This document shows positions 18,573-26,185 of a stretch of DNA of 52,036 bases, piece by piece (position 1 is the first letter of the stretch; each line of letters begins with the position of its first letter). Below the pieces are notes generated by a model. It saw only the letters and a list, made by a program, of their open reading frames with translations, was not told the DNA's origin and searched no databases. Where the stretch lies: NCBI RefSeq assembly GCF_014646055.1, contig NZ_BMMS01000041.1, forward strand, positions 1-52,036, written 5' to 3'. Position numbers and translations under genes: made by a program. This DNA is from Wenjunlia tyrosinilytica (GTDB lineage: Bacteria > Actinomycetota > Actinomycetes > Streptomycetales > Streptomycetaceae).

Positions 18573-19256
18573 ATGACCGGACCCGATCCCGAGGAGCACG
18601 CGCGGCGGCTGGCGGCCGAGTCGCTGTCCGCCGACGATCCCACGGGGTGGTTCGAGCGCCTGTACGCCGAGGCGGAGCAGGGCGAGGCGGTGGTGCCGTG
18701 GGACCGGGGCGCGCCGCACCGGATGCTGGTGGAGTGGGCACGGGCGGCGGGCCTGGACGGCCATGGGCGCACCGCCCTCGTGATCGGCAGCGGCCTGGGC
18801 GAGGACGCCGAATTCTTCTCGGGGCTGGGCTTTCGCACCGTGGCCTTCGATGTCTCGGCCACGGCCGTCCGGGCCGCCCGTCGGCGCTTTCCCGATTCCA
18901 CGGTGCGCTATCTCACGGCCGACCTGCTGGACACGCCGGACGACTGGGAGAAAGTGTTCGACCTGGTGGTCGAGAGCCTCACGGTCCAGGCGCTGCCGCG
19001 CTCGGTGCGGCTGGAGGCCGTCGCCCGGGTCGCGGGCACGGTGGGCCCCGGGGGAACGCTCATCGTCGTGGCGGCGGCGCGCGACAAACGGGACGACCCC
19101 GACCAGGGACCGCCGTGGCCGCTCACCCGCGCCGAGGTGGAGTCCTTCGCGACGGGTGACCTGCGGCCGGTGCGGATCGAGGCGGTCCGCGATGCCCAGC
19201 AGCCCGGAGTGCGCCGCTGGAGGGCGCAGTTCCACCGGGATCGCCCCCGGCACTAG
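18573..19256 (+). CDS. class I SAM-dependent methyltransferase
   Basis: This 227-residue protein has a Rossmann-type methyltransferase core. Motif I is VIGSGLGEDAEFFSGLG (near residue 70), followed by the acidic loop TVAFDVSATAVRAARRRFP, then FDLVVES and a post-motif GGTLIVVAAA. The overall pattern resembles the TPMT/TrmB-like small methyltransferases of actinomycetes; the substrate cannot be told. The ATG at 18573 follows GGAGGTGCCCG; an ATG 21 nt upstream is less well placed. It is divergent from polX (59 bp between starts), and its 3' end overlaps the convergent GNAT frame by 134 bp. Confidence 0.85.
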   Translation: MTGPDPEEHARRLAAESLSADDPTGWFERLYAEAEQGEAVVPWDRGAPHRMLVEWARAAGLDGHGRTALVIGSGLGEDAEFFSGLGFRTVAFDVSATAVRAARRRFPDSTVRYLTADLLDTPDDWEKVFDLVVESLTVQALPRSVRLEAVARVAGTVGPGGTLIVVAAARDKRDDPDQGPPWPLTRAEVESFATGDLRPVRIEAVRDAQQPGVRRWRAQFHRDRPRH

Positions 19257-20154
19257 CCGCGTCGCGGGCCATGGGGTGCTCCATGTCCGAATCGGAGGCG
19301 GTGGGCGGCGGGAAGTGGAGCACCGCCCGGTCCCCCAGCGGCCGGTAGCCCAGGCGCTGGTACAGGGCATTGCTCGTGGGGTTCGCCAGGTCGGCGAAGA
19401 GCACGACCTCCCGTGCGCCCGCCGCGAGCGCGGCCCTGCCGACCTCGGCGGTCGCGGCGCCCGCGTAGCCGCGCCGGCGCTCCTCGGCAGGGGTGTAGAC
19501 GGGGCCGACGCGCACCGTTCCCGCCACCATGCGTGTCGTCCCGGCCAGTGCGACGGGCCGTGAGTCCACCTCCCACAGGGTGAGCCCGCCGTGGCCGACA
19601 CGGTCGTCGACCGCTCCCGCGGGAGTTCCGGCGAGGGTTCCCGTCTCGCGGCCGAACGCCTCGTACCAGCGGATCAGCAGGTCCCGGTCCTTGGGCGTGG
19701 CCACCCGGGCGCGCCCCGCCGGCACGGGCCGTGGCCGTGCCGGCGCGGCCAGCCGGTACTGGCGGTGGCGCTGGTGGACCCGGTGGCCGGCGCCCGTGTG
19801 CCGCCGCCAGGCGGCGGCGAAGGCGTCGACCACGTCGTTCGCGCCATCGACGCCGGGGACGTCGGCGCAGCCGTCGGCGGCCAGTGCCTCCACCAGCGGC
19901 TCAACGGCCTCTCGCGGCAGGCGGGTCAGGAGGACGGGATACGGGGGAGTCTGGAGGAGGGCCCCCTCGACATCGCCGCCGTTCCCCCGCCACCAGCCGA
20001 AGCGCGGACCGGTGCCGCCGAACGCGGTCGTGCCGCGCACTCTCAGCGACTCGGCGACGGTCAGGAGCACCGTGTTCTCCGCCGGCCGGGCCCGCAGGAA
20101 ATCCCCCGCGTGGGCCTGGAATTCGTCGAGTTCTTCCGTGGTCGTCCAAGTCAT
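19123..20154 (-). CDS. GNAT family N-acetyltransferase
   Basis: This 343-residue protein has a C-terminal GNAT domain (about 165-285) that transfers acetyl from acetyl-CoA. The acetyl-CoA loop is seen as VGPVYTPAEERRRGYAGAATAEVGRAAL, with downstream FADLANPTSNALYQRLGYRPLGDR. The N-terminal 160 residues (EELDEFQAHAGDFLRARPAENTVLLTVAESLR) are the usual partner half of this actinomycete family. The ATG at 20154 gives MTWTTTEELDEF. The last ~65 residues after VLHFPPP are low-complexity and arise only because the frame stays open into the convergent methyltransferase gene; the ancestral stop may have been lost. Substrate unknown. Confidence 0.82.
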   Translation of the reverse strand: MTWTTTEELDEFQAHAGDFLRARPAENTVLLTVAESLRVRGTTAFGGTGPRFGWWRGNGGDVEGALLQTPPYPVLLTRLPREAVEPLVEALAADGCADVPGVDGANDVVDAFAAAWRRHTGAGHRVHQRHRQYRLAAPARPRPVPAGRARVATPKDRDLLIRWYEAFGRETGTLAGTPAGAVDDRVGHGGLTLWEVDSRPVALAGTTRMVAGTVRVGPVYTPAEERRRGYAGAATAEVGRAALAAGAREVVLFADLANPTSNALYQRLGYRPLGDRAVLHFPPPTASDSDMEHPMARDAASAGGDPGGTAPSSGALRAAGHRGPPRSAPAAGHPSRRTPPRRG

Positions 20155-20259
20155 GCCCCAGGATCCCGGAGGCACATGGCGCCGCGCATCGGGATTTCGC
20201 TTCGTGTGCGCGAGCCCCGTCGTGCTTCCCTCGGGGCGCCGGTCGGTCAACAGCCGTAT

Positions 20260-20292
20260 GGGCGGCGGCACTCACGCGGGGTGCCGCCGCCC
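20260..20292 (-). terminator. 12-bp hairpin after SLT gene
   Basis: GGGCGGCGGCAC (20260-20271) pairs exactly with 20281-20292 around a 9-nt loop, 31 nt past the stop of the minus-strand SLT gene. Confidence 0.65.
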
Positions 20293-20323
20293 ACAAGGCC
20301 GGCGCGGAATCGGATCCGTTCGC

Positions 20324-20788
20324 TCAGTACGCGGAGTTCACGTTGTCGATCGAGCCGTAGACGTGGGCCGCGTAATTGCAGGCCGCGGTGATGTTGGCCA
20401 CCGGGTCGTAGATGTTCCACGAGGTGCCGCTGACGTGGTACGCGTTGAAGGTGGGCTGGATCACCTGCATCAGGCCCTTGGACGGGATGCCGGCGGCGGC
20501 GTTCGAGTCCCAGAGGTTGATGGCGTACTGGTTTCCGCTGGACTCGCGCATCAGGTTCTTGTAGATGCCGTAGTACGAGCCCGGGATGCCCTTGGCGTTC
20601 ATGACGTTGAGGGAGCTCTTGATCCAGGTGTCGACGTTCCCCGTGGTCGCGGAGGGAGCGGCGGAGGCGGTCGGGGCGGTGGCGAGGGTCGCGGCCATGA
20701 CCGCGACACCGGCGGCGGCGACGCCACCCATGGAGAAAAGACGGGACTTGGCCAGGCGGCCGCTCTTCAGCAACTTGGTGAACTGCAT
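20324..20788 (-). CDS. secreted transglycosylase SLT-domain protein
   Basis: This 154-residue protein starts with a classical signal peptide: basic MQFTKLLKSGRLAKSR, a hydrophobic stretch GGVAAAGVAVMAATLATA and a likely cut after TASA. The mature part is a small lysozyme-like SLT domain: WIKSSLNVMNAKG, NLMRESSGNQYAIN with the presumed catalytic Glu, then SKGLMQVIQPTFNAYH and AACNYAAHVYGS. This family cleaves peptidoglycan during growth or germination and is common in Streptomyces. GAGG precedes the ATG at a suitable distance. A paired direct repeat lies upstream (20861-20953) and a hairpin follows the gene. Confidence 0.88.
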   Translation of the reverse strand: MQFTKLLKSGRLAKSRLFSMGGVAAAGVAVMAATLATAPTASAAPSATTGNVDTWIKSSLNVMNAKGIPGSYYGIYKNLMRESSGNQYAINLWDSNAAAGIPSKGLMQVIQPTFNAYHVSGTSWNIYDPVANITAACNYAAHVYGSIDNVNSAY

Positions 20789-20860
20789 GCTGGGGTTCCT
20801 CTTCCGTTCGGGACCCCGGAATTGTTAGCAGGACATCAGCGCCGGACAAAGCAGGGCGAT

Positions 20861-20953
20861 TACTAGGAAACCTCGTACCCGATTACGGCAGTGGAAGGGA
20901 AAACCGGTCCCCGCCCGCTCAAATCGGACTGTTTCCTACTAGCGAACCTCATA
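20861..20953. repeat. direct repeat TACTAG-n-GAA-ACCTC, two copies 76 bp apart
   Basis: TACTAGGAAACCTCGTA (20861-20877) and TACTAGCGAACCTCATA (20937-20953) agree at 14 of 17 positions. Both lie 73-165 bp upstream of the SLT gene in an AT-richer patch, so they may be sites for a regulator of that gene. Confidence 0.45.
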
Positions 20954-21239
20954 CATGACCTAAGTCCTATCGCTCACATCACATGCGCTCGGCCCGAACT
21001 CGACGTGGAGCTATCGCGGTGTCGCTTCGAGTGATGGCCCGCAAACCCGCTCCATCGCGCCGAGTTGACTTCTACTCGAATCGGTCGAAATGGGACATTC
21101 GACTCACTGTTGGCGAGGTGGCGCCGTCGGGCGGGTCCGCCTCGCGCGCGAAGGGTGCCCCTCGCGCTCCCGTGGGTCCACCTCGCACCCCGGCGATCCG
21201 CCCCCCTTGACCGCGAGACCGTCCCGGACCGATGCTGCC

Positions 21240-21275
21240 GTTGCGATTACAGAGATGCGTTTCGCAGTCTGCAAC
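21240..21275. promoter_or_regulatory. tandem IclR-type operator before mscR
   Basis: Two palindrome-like 17-mers: GTTGCG-ATTAC-AGAGAT (21240-21256) and GTTTCG-CAGTC-TGCAAC (21259-21275), centres 19 bp apart. The same layout is seen before other operons of the betaine island. It ends 16 bp before the mscR ATG. This is the weakest double site; only the outer half-sites are well kept. Confidence 0.5.
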
Positions 21276-21291
21276 ACTTGAGGAGAAGCTC

Positions 21292-22377
21292 ATGGCTCAC
21301 CAGGTCAGTGCTGTCGTCGCTCGCGCGAAGGGTGCGCCCGTCTCCCTGGAGACGATCGTCGTGCCCGACCCCGGACCGGGGGAAGCGCTGGTGAAGGTCG
21401 AGGCGTGCGGAGTCTGCCACACCGACCTGCACTACCGGGAGGGCGGCATCAACGACGAGTTCCCCTTCCTCCTCGGGCATGAGGCGGCGGGCGTGGTCGA
21501 GGCGGTGGGCCCGGGTGTCACCGAGGTCGAGCCCGGTGACTTCGTCATCCTGAACTGGCGTGCCGTCTGCGGCCAGTGCCGGGCCTGCCGCAAGGGCAAG
21601 CCGTGGTACTGCTTCTCCACCCACAACGCCACCCAGCGGATGACCCTGCTCGACGGCACACCGCTCTCCCCGGCCCTGGGTATCGGGGCCTTCGCCGAGA
21701 AGACCCTCGTGGCCGCCGGGCAGTGCACCAAGGTGGACCCCGCCGCCCCGGCCACCGCGGCCGGACTGCTCGGCTGCGGAGTCATGGCGGGCTTCGGTGC
21801 CGCGGTGAACACCGGTGGCGTCGGCCGCGGGGACTCCGTCGCCGTCATCGGGTGCGGCGGCGTCGGGATGGCGGCTGTCGCCGGGTCGGTGCTCGCCGGG
21901 GCCGCCACGGTCGTGGCCGTCGACGTCGACCGGCGCAAGCTGGAGCGGGCCAGGTCCATGGGGGCCACCCACACCGTGGACGCGAGTTCCGGCGATGTCG
22001 TCGAGGCGATCCGTGAGCTGACCGGAGGGTTCGGCGCGGACGTGGTCGTCGAGGCCGTCGGCCGCCCCGAGACGTACCGGCAGGCCTTCTATGCCCGCGA
22101 CCTCGCGGGCACGGTGGTCCTCGTCGGCGTGCCGACCCCGCAGATGACCCTCGAGCTGCCCCTGCTGGATGTGTTCGGCCGCGGCGGCGCCCTCAAGTCC
22201 AGCTGGTACGGCGACTGCCTGCCCTCACGTGACTTCCCGGCTCTGATCGACCTCTATCTCCAGGGCCGCTTCGACCTCGACGCCTTCGTCTCGGAGACGA
22301 TCGGCCTCAGCGACGTGGAGAAGGCCTTCGAGCGGATGCACGCCGGTGACGTGCTGCGCTCCGTGGTGGTGCTGTGA
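21292..22377 (+). CDS. mscR: S-(hydroxymethyl)mycothiol dehydrogenase (formaldehyde detoxification)
   Basis: A zinc- and NAD-dependent medium-chain alcohol dehydrogenase of 361 residues, the size of mycothiol-dependent formaldehyde dehydrogenase. The catalytic zinc ligands lie in ACGVCHTD and GHEAAGVVE; the structural zinc loop is [15 protein letters not shown]; the NAD site is [12 protein letters not shown]. It oxidises the formaldehyde-mycothiol adduct to S-formylmycothiol. The start has GAGGAGAAGCTC before the ATG. It is translationally coupled to the MBL hydrolase gene (TGATG). In this island the formaldehyde would come from Rieske-type demethylation of glycine betaine. A less specific zinc alcohol dehydrogenase is possible. 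Confidence 0.88.
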   Translation: MAHQVSAVVARAKGAPVSLETIVVPDPGPGEALVKVEACGVCHTDLHYREGGINDEFPFLLGHEAAGVVEAVGPGVTEVEPGDFVILNWRAVCGQCRACRKGKPWYCFSTHNATQRMTLLDGTPLSPALGIGAFAEKTLVAAGQCTKVDPAAPATAAGLLGCGVMAGFGAAVNTGGVGRGDSVAVIGCGGVGMAAVAGSVLAGAATVVAVDVDRRKLERARSMGATHTVDASSGDVVEAIRELTGGFGADVVVEAVGRPETYRQAFYARDLAGTVVLVGVPTPQMTLELPLLDVFGRGGALKSSWYGDCLPSRDFPALIDLYLQGRFDLDAFVSETIGLSDVEKAFERMHAGDVLRSVVVL

Positions 22378-23012
22378 TGGCGGGTGGGGCACGCGTCGAG
22401 CACCTCGTCACCAGTGGCACGTTCAGCCTCGACGGCGGGACGTGGGAGGTGGACAACAACGTCTGGCTCATCGGTGACGACGACGAGGTCGTGGTCGTGG
22501 ACGCCGCGCACGACGCGGGGGCGATCCTGGCCGCCGTGGGGGACCGCCGCCTGACCGCCGTGGTGTGCACGCACGCGCACAACGATCATGTCAATGCCGC
22601 CCCCGCGGTCGCGGACGCCAAGGGCGCGCCGATCCTGCTCCATCCCGCGGACGACGTGCTGTGGAAGATGACGCATCCGCGCCGTCGGCCCGACTGCGAC
22701 CTGGCCGACGGGGACGAGGTGGCGGCGGCGGGCACCGTGCTGCGGGTCCTGCACACGCCCGGCCATGCTCCCGGCGCGGTGTGCCTGTACGCGCCCGACC
22801 TCGGTGTCCTCTTCAGCGGCGACACGCTGTTCGCGGGAGGGCCGGGCGCCACGGGCCGCTCCCACAGCGACTTCGGCGTGATCATCTCCTCGATCGGCGG
22901 CCGACTGCTGACCCTGCCGGGCGAGACCGTCGTGCACACCGGGCACGGCGGCAGCACCACCGTGGCCGCGGAGGCTCCCCACCTGGAGGAATGGGCCGCC
23001 CGGGGCTGGTAG
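22377..23012 (+). CDS. MBL-fold metallo-hydrolase, possible S-formylmycothiol hydrolase
   Basis: This 211-residue metallo-beta-lactamase-fold protein has the dinuclear metal motif THAHNDHVNA, a second His in LHTPGHAPGAV, the Asp in LFSGDTLFAGGPGATGR and a final His in VHTGHGGST. The layout matches glyoxalase-II-like thioester hydrolases. Its start codon overlaps the mscR stop (TGATG), so the two are co-translated. From that context it probably releases formate from S-formylmycothiol, but the substrate is not proven by sequence. Confidence 0.85.
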   Translation: MAGGARVEHLVTSGTFSLDGGTWEVDNNVWLIGDDDEVVVVDAAHDAGAILAAVGDRRLTAVVCTHAHNDHVNAAPAVADAKGAPILLHPADDVLWKMTHPRRRPDCDLADGDEVAAAGTVLRVLHTPGHAPGAVCLYAPDLGVLFSGDTLFAGGPGATGRSHSDFGVIISSIGGRLLTLPGETVVHTGHGGSTTVAAEAPHLEEWAARGW

Positions 23013-23054
23013 CGGGCCGCCGCGACGAGCCCGGCCGGCCCCGAGGGGCCCGTG

Positions 23055-23121
23055 GTGAAGCCCGGAGAAGCTGGGTGAAGCCCGGTGAAGCTGGGTGGAG
23101 CCCGGTGGAGCCCGGAGAAGG
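23055..23121. repeat. 10-bp tandem repeat, 6.7 copies
   Basis: Units vary around GTGAAGCCCG and GTGAAGCTGG. They sit between the mscR-MBL operon and its terminator hairpin. Confidence 0.75.
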
Positions 23122-23129
23122 CCGTCCCA

Positions 23130-23164
23130 GGACGGCCCCCGACGCGTTGGCGCGGGGGCCGTCC
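23130..23164 (+). terminator. 12-bp hairpin after mscR-MBL operon
   Basis: GGACGGCCCCCG (23130-23141) pairs exactly with 23153-23164 around an 11-nt loop, about 118 nt after the MBL stop. Confidence 0.7.
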
Positions 23165-23323
23165 GAGGGCGGCCTTCCGGTGCTTCCCGGCCTCGGTCGT
23201 GGGTTGCACCTCTTCCCCAACTGTTGCCTATCGCGCTGTTTAATGCGCATTGAGCAACGCCTGTCCACCCCTCGCCGTCCCGAACGAATCCTTGACAAGG
23301 CATGGGGGCGCCCTCAGACTGGC

Positions 23324-23359
23324 GTTGCGTTAATCGCAATCCGTTTCGCTATACGCACC
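23324..23359. promoter_or_regulatory. tandem IclR-type operator before the gbc operon
   Basis: GTTGCG-TTAAT-CGCAAT (23324-23340) and GTTTCG-CTATA-CGCACC (23343-23359), centres 19 bp apart. The second half ends 8 bp before the Rieske ferredoxin start and overlaps its ribosome-binding region, which suggests repression. Confidence 0.7.
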
Positions 23360-23367
23360 GAGGTGTC

Positions 23368-23730
23368 ATGATGATTCCCGTGTGCCGTCTCGCCGATCTC
23401 CCGCGAGGCGAGGCCTACCGGCTCGAGTCCGACCCCCCAGTCGCGGTGTTCCACACCGACGATGGCGAGGTCTTCGCCATCGACGACACCTGCACCCACC
23501 AGGACGCCTCGCTGTCCGACGGCTGGCTGGAGGGGTGCGAGGTCGAGTGCCCCCTGCACGCGTCGAGGTTCGACCTGCGCACCGGCAGTGTCGACGCGCC
23601 CCCGGCAAGGCTCCCCGTGCGCACCCACCAGGTCCTCGTGGAGGACGGCATGATCTATCTCGCCCTCTCCGAGGCCCCGCCGAACCTGCCGCCCTGCGGC
23701 GTCGCCCGTCTTTGCGGGGGAGCCGCGTGA
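23368..23730 (+). CDS. Rieske-type ferredoxin of the betaine oxygenase
   Basis: A 120-residue soluble Rieske [2Fe-2S] protein. The cluster ligands are CTHQDASLSDG and CPLHASRFDLRTG (CxH and CxxH). It has the length and fold order of ring-hydroxylating-oxygenase ferredoxins. GAGGTG lies just before two consecutive ATGs (23368 and 23371); either may be used. Its stop overlaps the GTG start of the reductase. It most likely passes electrons from the FAD reductase to the GbcA-like oxygenase encoded next. Confidence 0.88.
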   Translation: MMIPVCRLADLPRGEAYRLESDPPVAVFHTDDGEVFAIDDTCTHQDASLSDGWLEGCEVECPLHASRFDLRTGSVDAPPARLPVRTHQVLVEDGMIYLALSEAPPNLPPCGVARLCGGAA

Positions 23731-24938
23731 GGACGGTGGCCGTCGTCGGCGCTTCGCTGGCCGGCCTCTCGGCCGCGCGCTCGCTGCGCAAGCAGGGATT
23801 CGACGGCCGCCTCGTCCTCATCGGCGACGAGCCGCACCGCCCCTACGACCGGCCTCCGCTGTCGAAGGAGTTCCTCTCCGGCGCGGTCGGCGAGGCCGAC
23901 CTCGCGCTGGAGGGGGACGACGAGGACCTGGACGCCGAGTGGGTGCTCGGCTCCGGTGCCGTGGCCCTCGACCGCGGCGACCGCTCGGTGCGGCTCGCCG
24001 ACGGCCGGTCGGTCAGGGCCGACGGGCTCGTGATCGCCACCGGGGCCGCCGCGCGCACCCTGCCGGGCAGTGAGGGTCTGGAGGGCGTGCATGTGCTGCG
24101 CACCCTCGAGGACGCCCGCGCCCTGCGGGACGAACTCGCGAGCGGTGGCCGGCTGGTGGTCATCGGCGGCGGATTCATCGGCGCCGAGGTCGCCTCCACC
24201 GCCCGCGGCCTCGGGCTCGAGGTGACGGTCGTCGAGGCCGCCGCCGCGCCGCTGGCGGGTCCGCTCGGTGTCCGCATGGGCGGCGTCGTCTCCTCCCTGC
24301 ACGCCCTGCACGGCGTCACGCTGCTGTGCGGGGTGGGAGTGAAGGCGCTGAGCGGTCGGCGGCGGGTCGAGGCGGTCCTGCTCGAGGACGGCCGCAGCCT
24401 CCCGGCGGACGCCGTCGTCGTGGGGGTGGGCGCCCGGCCGTGCGTCGACTGGCTCGAGGGCTCCGGGATCACCCTGGACAACGGGGTGCGGTGCGGCGCC
24501 GACGGCAGCACCGATGTCCCCGAGGTCGTCGCGGTCGGCGACTGCGCGGCGTGGTACGACCCCGCCGCCGGGGGCCACCGGCGGGTCGAGCACTGGACAG
24601 GCGCACGCGAGCGACCGGCCCTGGCCGTCACCGCGCTGCTCTCGGGAGGCACGGCGGCGCAGCAGCCGCCCCGTCCGCCCTACTTCTGGTCCGACCAGTA
24701 CGGGGTGCGGATCCAGTTCGCCGGGCACGCGGCCTTGGCCGACAGCGTCACCGTCGAGGAGGGCACGGAGGCCGACCGGAGCTTCCTCGCCGTCTACCGC
24801 AGGTCCGGCGTTCCGGTGGCGGTGCTCGGCGTGGACAGGCCCGGTCCCTTCACCCGCCGGCGCCGGCAGCTCTCCTCCACCGCGGCGGCCCCGCCGACCG
24901 TGGCCCCCGCCGCCCCCATGTCCTCCCACGGCCCGTGA
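23727..24938 (+). CDS. FAD-dependent ferredoxin reductase
   Basis: This 403-residue flavoprotein has two dinucleotide-binding folds: VAVVGASLAGLSAAR at the N-terminus for FAD and LVVIGGGFIGAEVAS near residue 145 for NAD(P)H. The second FAD motif VPEVVAVGDCAAW lies near 270, and the family C-terminal domain has PYFWSDQYGVRIQFAGHA. It belongs to the reductases that serve Rieske and P450 systems. The GTG at 23727 overlaps the ferredoxin stop by 4 nt (GTGA). With the ferredoxin and oxygenase it forms a three-component electron chain. The last ~35 residues are low-complexity. Confidence 0.9.
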   Translation: MRTVAVVGASLAGLSAARSLRKQGFDGRLVLIGDEPHRPYDRPPLSKEFLSGAVGEADLALEGDDEDLDAEWVLGSGAVALDRGDRSVRLADGRSVRADGLVIATGAAARTLPGSEGLEGVHVLRTLEDARALRDELASGGRLVVIGGGFIGAEVASTARGLGLEVTVVEAAAAPLAGPLGVRMGGVVSSLHALHGVTLLCGVGVKALSGRRRVEAVLLEDGRSLPADAVVVGVGARPCVDWLEGSGITLDNGVRCGADGSTDVPEVVAVGDCAAWYDPAAGGHRRVEHWTGARERPALAVTALLSGGTAAQQPPRPPYFWSDQYGVRIQFAGHAALADSVTVEEGTEADRSFLAVYRRSGVPVAVLGVDRPGPFTRRRRQLSSTAAAPPTVAPAAPMSSHGP

Positions 24939-24975
24939 ACGGCCGATCAACGACGTTTCGCGCGAGGAGTGCGCT

Positions 24976-26109
24976 GTGACAACGACGAGCCTGCCGGAGA
25001 GCCTGATCGCCACGCTCCCTGGGGACTACTACACCGACCCGGACATCTTCCGGCTGGAGCAGGAGCACATCTTCGAATCGATGTGGTTCTGCGTGGCGCG
25101 CTCCAGCGACCTGGACAAGCCGGGTGCCTTCCGCACGGTCGACGTGGGGCGCGAGAGCATCCTGGTGACCCGTGCGCGGGACAAGTCCGTACGCGCGTTC
25201 TTCAATGTGTGCCGGCACCGGGGCGCCAGACTGTGCACGGAGGAGTCGGGCGAGGTCAGACGCGCCTTCCAGTGCCCGTACCACGCGTGGACGTACGACC
25301 TCGACGGCAGGCTGGTCGCGGCGCCCAACCTGACGAAGATGCCGGACATCGGCCGCACCGAGTACGGCCTGGTGAATGTGCACGTGCGCGAGTGGCTCGG
25401 CTACGTCTGGGTCTGCGTCTCGGACGACCCGCCCTCCTTCGAGGAGGAGGTCGTGGGCGACGTGGTGGCGCGCCTCGGCGACGTCGAGGCCATCGAGCGC
25501 TACGGCATCGCCGACCTCGAGGTGGGCAAGCGGATCGTCTACGACGTGAAGGCGAACTGGAAGCTCATCATCGAGAACTTCATGGAGTGCTACCACTGCG
25601 CCACGATCCACCCCGAACTCACCGAGGTGCTGCCCGAGTTCGCCGACGGCTACGCCGCGCAGTACTACGTCGGCCACGGCGCCGAGTTCGGCGAGGAGAT
25701 CAAGGGCTTCACCATCGACGGCTCGGAGGGCCTGGACCCCATCCCGACGGTGTCCGAGGACCAGGACCGCCGCTACTACGCCATCACGGTGCGCCCGCAG
25801 GTCTTCATCAACCTCGTGCCCGACCATGTGATCTTCCACCGGATGTACCCCGTGGCCGCCGACCGCACGATCGTCGAGTGCGACTGGCTGTACCTCAAGG
25901 ACGTGGTGGAGTCCGGCAAGGACGTCAGCCGCTCGGTGGAGCTGTTCCACCGGGTCAATGTGCAGGACTTCGACGCGTGCGAGCGCTGCCAGCCGGCGAT
26001 GAGCTCGCGCCTGTACGCCAAGGGCGGGGTCCTGGTGCCCAGTGAGCACCACATCGGCGGCTTCCACGACTGGGTCCAAGCGCGTCTGGGCACACGGCAG
26101 CCGCAGTAG
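24976..26109 (+). CDS. gbcA: glycine betaine monooxygenase, Rieske oxygenase subunit (GbcA-like)
   Basis: A 377-residue Rieske non-heme iron oxygenase. The N-terminal Rieske centre is CRHRGARLC...CPYHAW; the catalytic iron motif is NFMECYHCATIHPEL (Glu and two His), with a later Asp. Small single-domain oxygenases of this type demethylate glycine betaine to dimethylglycine plus formaldehyde. The neighbours (choline oxidation upstream in the pathway, dimethylglycine oxidase downstream) fit that. GTG start at 24976 after GAGGAG with 6-nt spacing. It is the last gene of the ferredoxin-reductase-oxygenase operon and is followed by a hairpin. A carnitine or stachydrine oxygenase is the main alternative. 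Confidence 0.87.
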   Translation: MTTTSLPESLIATLPGDYYTDPDIFRLEQEHIFESMWFCVARSSDLDKPGAFRTVDVGRESILVTRARDKSVRAFFNVCRHRGARLCTEESGEVRRAFQCPYHAWTYDLDGRLVAAPNLTKMPDIGRTEYGLVNVHVREWLGYVWVCVSDDPPSFEEEVVGDVVARLGDVEAIERYGIADLEVGKRIVYDVKANWKLIIENFMECYHCATIHPELTEVLPEFADGYAAQYYVGHGAEFGEEIKGFTIDGSEGLDPIPTVSEDQDRRYYAITVRPQVFINLVPDHVIFHRMYPVAADRTIVECDWLYLKDVVESGKDVSRSVELFHRVNVQDFDACERCQPAMSSRLYAKGGVLVPSEHHIGGFHDWVQARLGTRQPQ

Positions 26110-26130
26110 CCGCCCCTCCGGTCCCGCGTC

Positions 26131-26158
26131 CGGTCCCGCGTGCGGACGCGCGGGACCG
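26131..26158. terminator. 10-bp hairpin between convergent gbcA and iclR
   Basis: CGGTCCCGCG (26131-26140) pairs exactly with 26149-26158 around 8 nt. It lies between the convergent ends of gbcA and the IclR gene and could serve both. Confidence 0.7.
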
Positions 26159-26185
26159 TGCCGACCGTCGCCGGGGAGCGCGGCC

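Larger units (their letters stand above)
20789..21291. other. 500-bp divergent intergenic region
   Basis: This region separates the SLT gene from mscR. It carries the tandem direct repeat at 20861-20953 on the SLT side and the IclR-type operator at 21240-21275 on the mscR side. No gene is supported in it. Confidence 0.6.

Noticed and set aside
20789-21000. Possible c-di-AMP (ydaO-type) riboswitch before the cell-wall hydrolase
   Set aside because: Known for some Streptomyces wall hydrolases, but the conserved riboswitch core could not be recognised by eye; a covariance-model search would decide.
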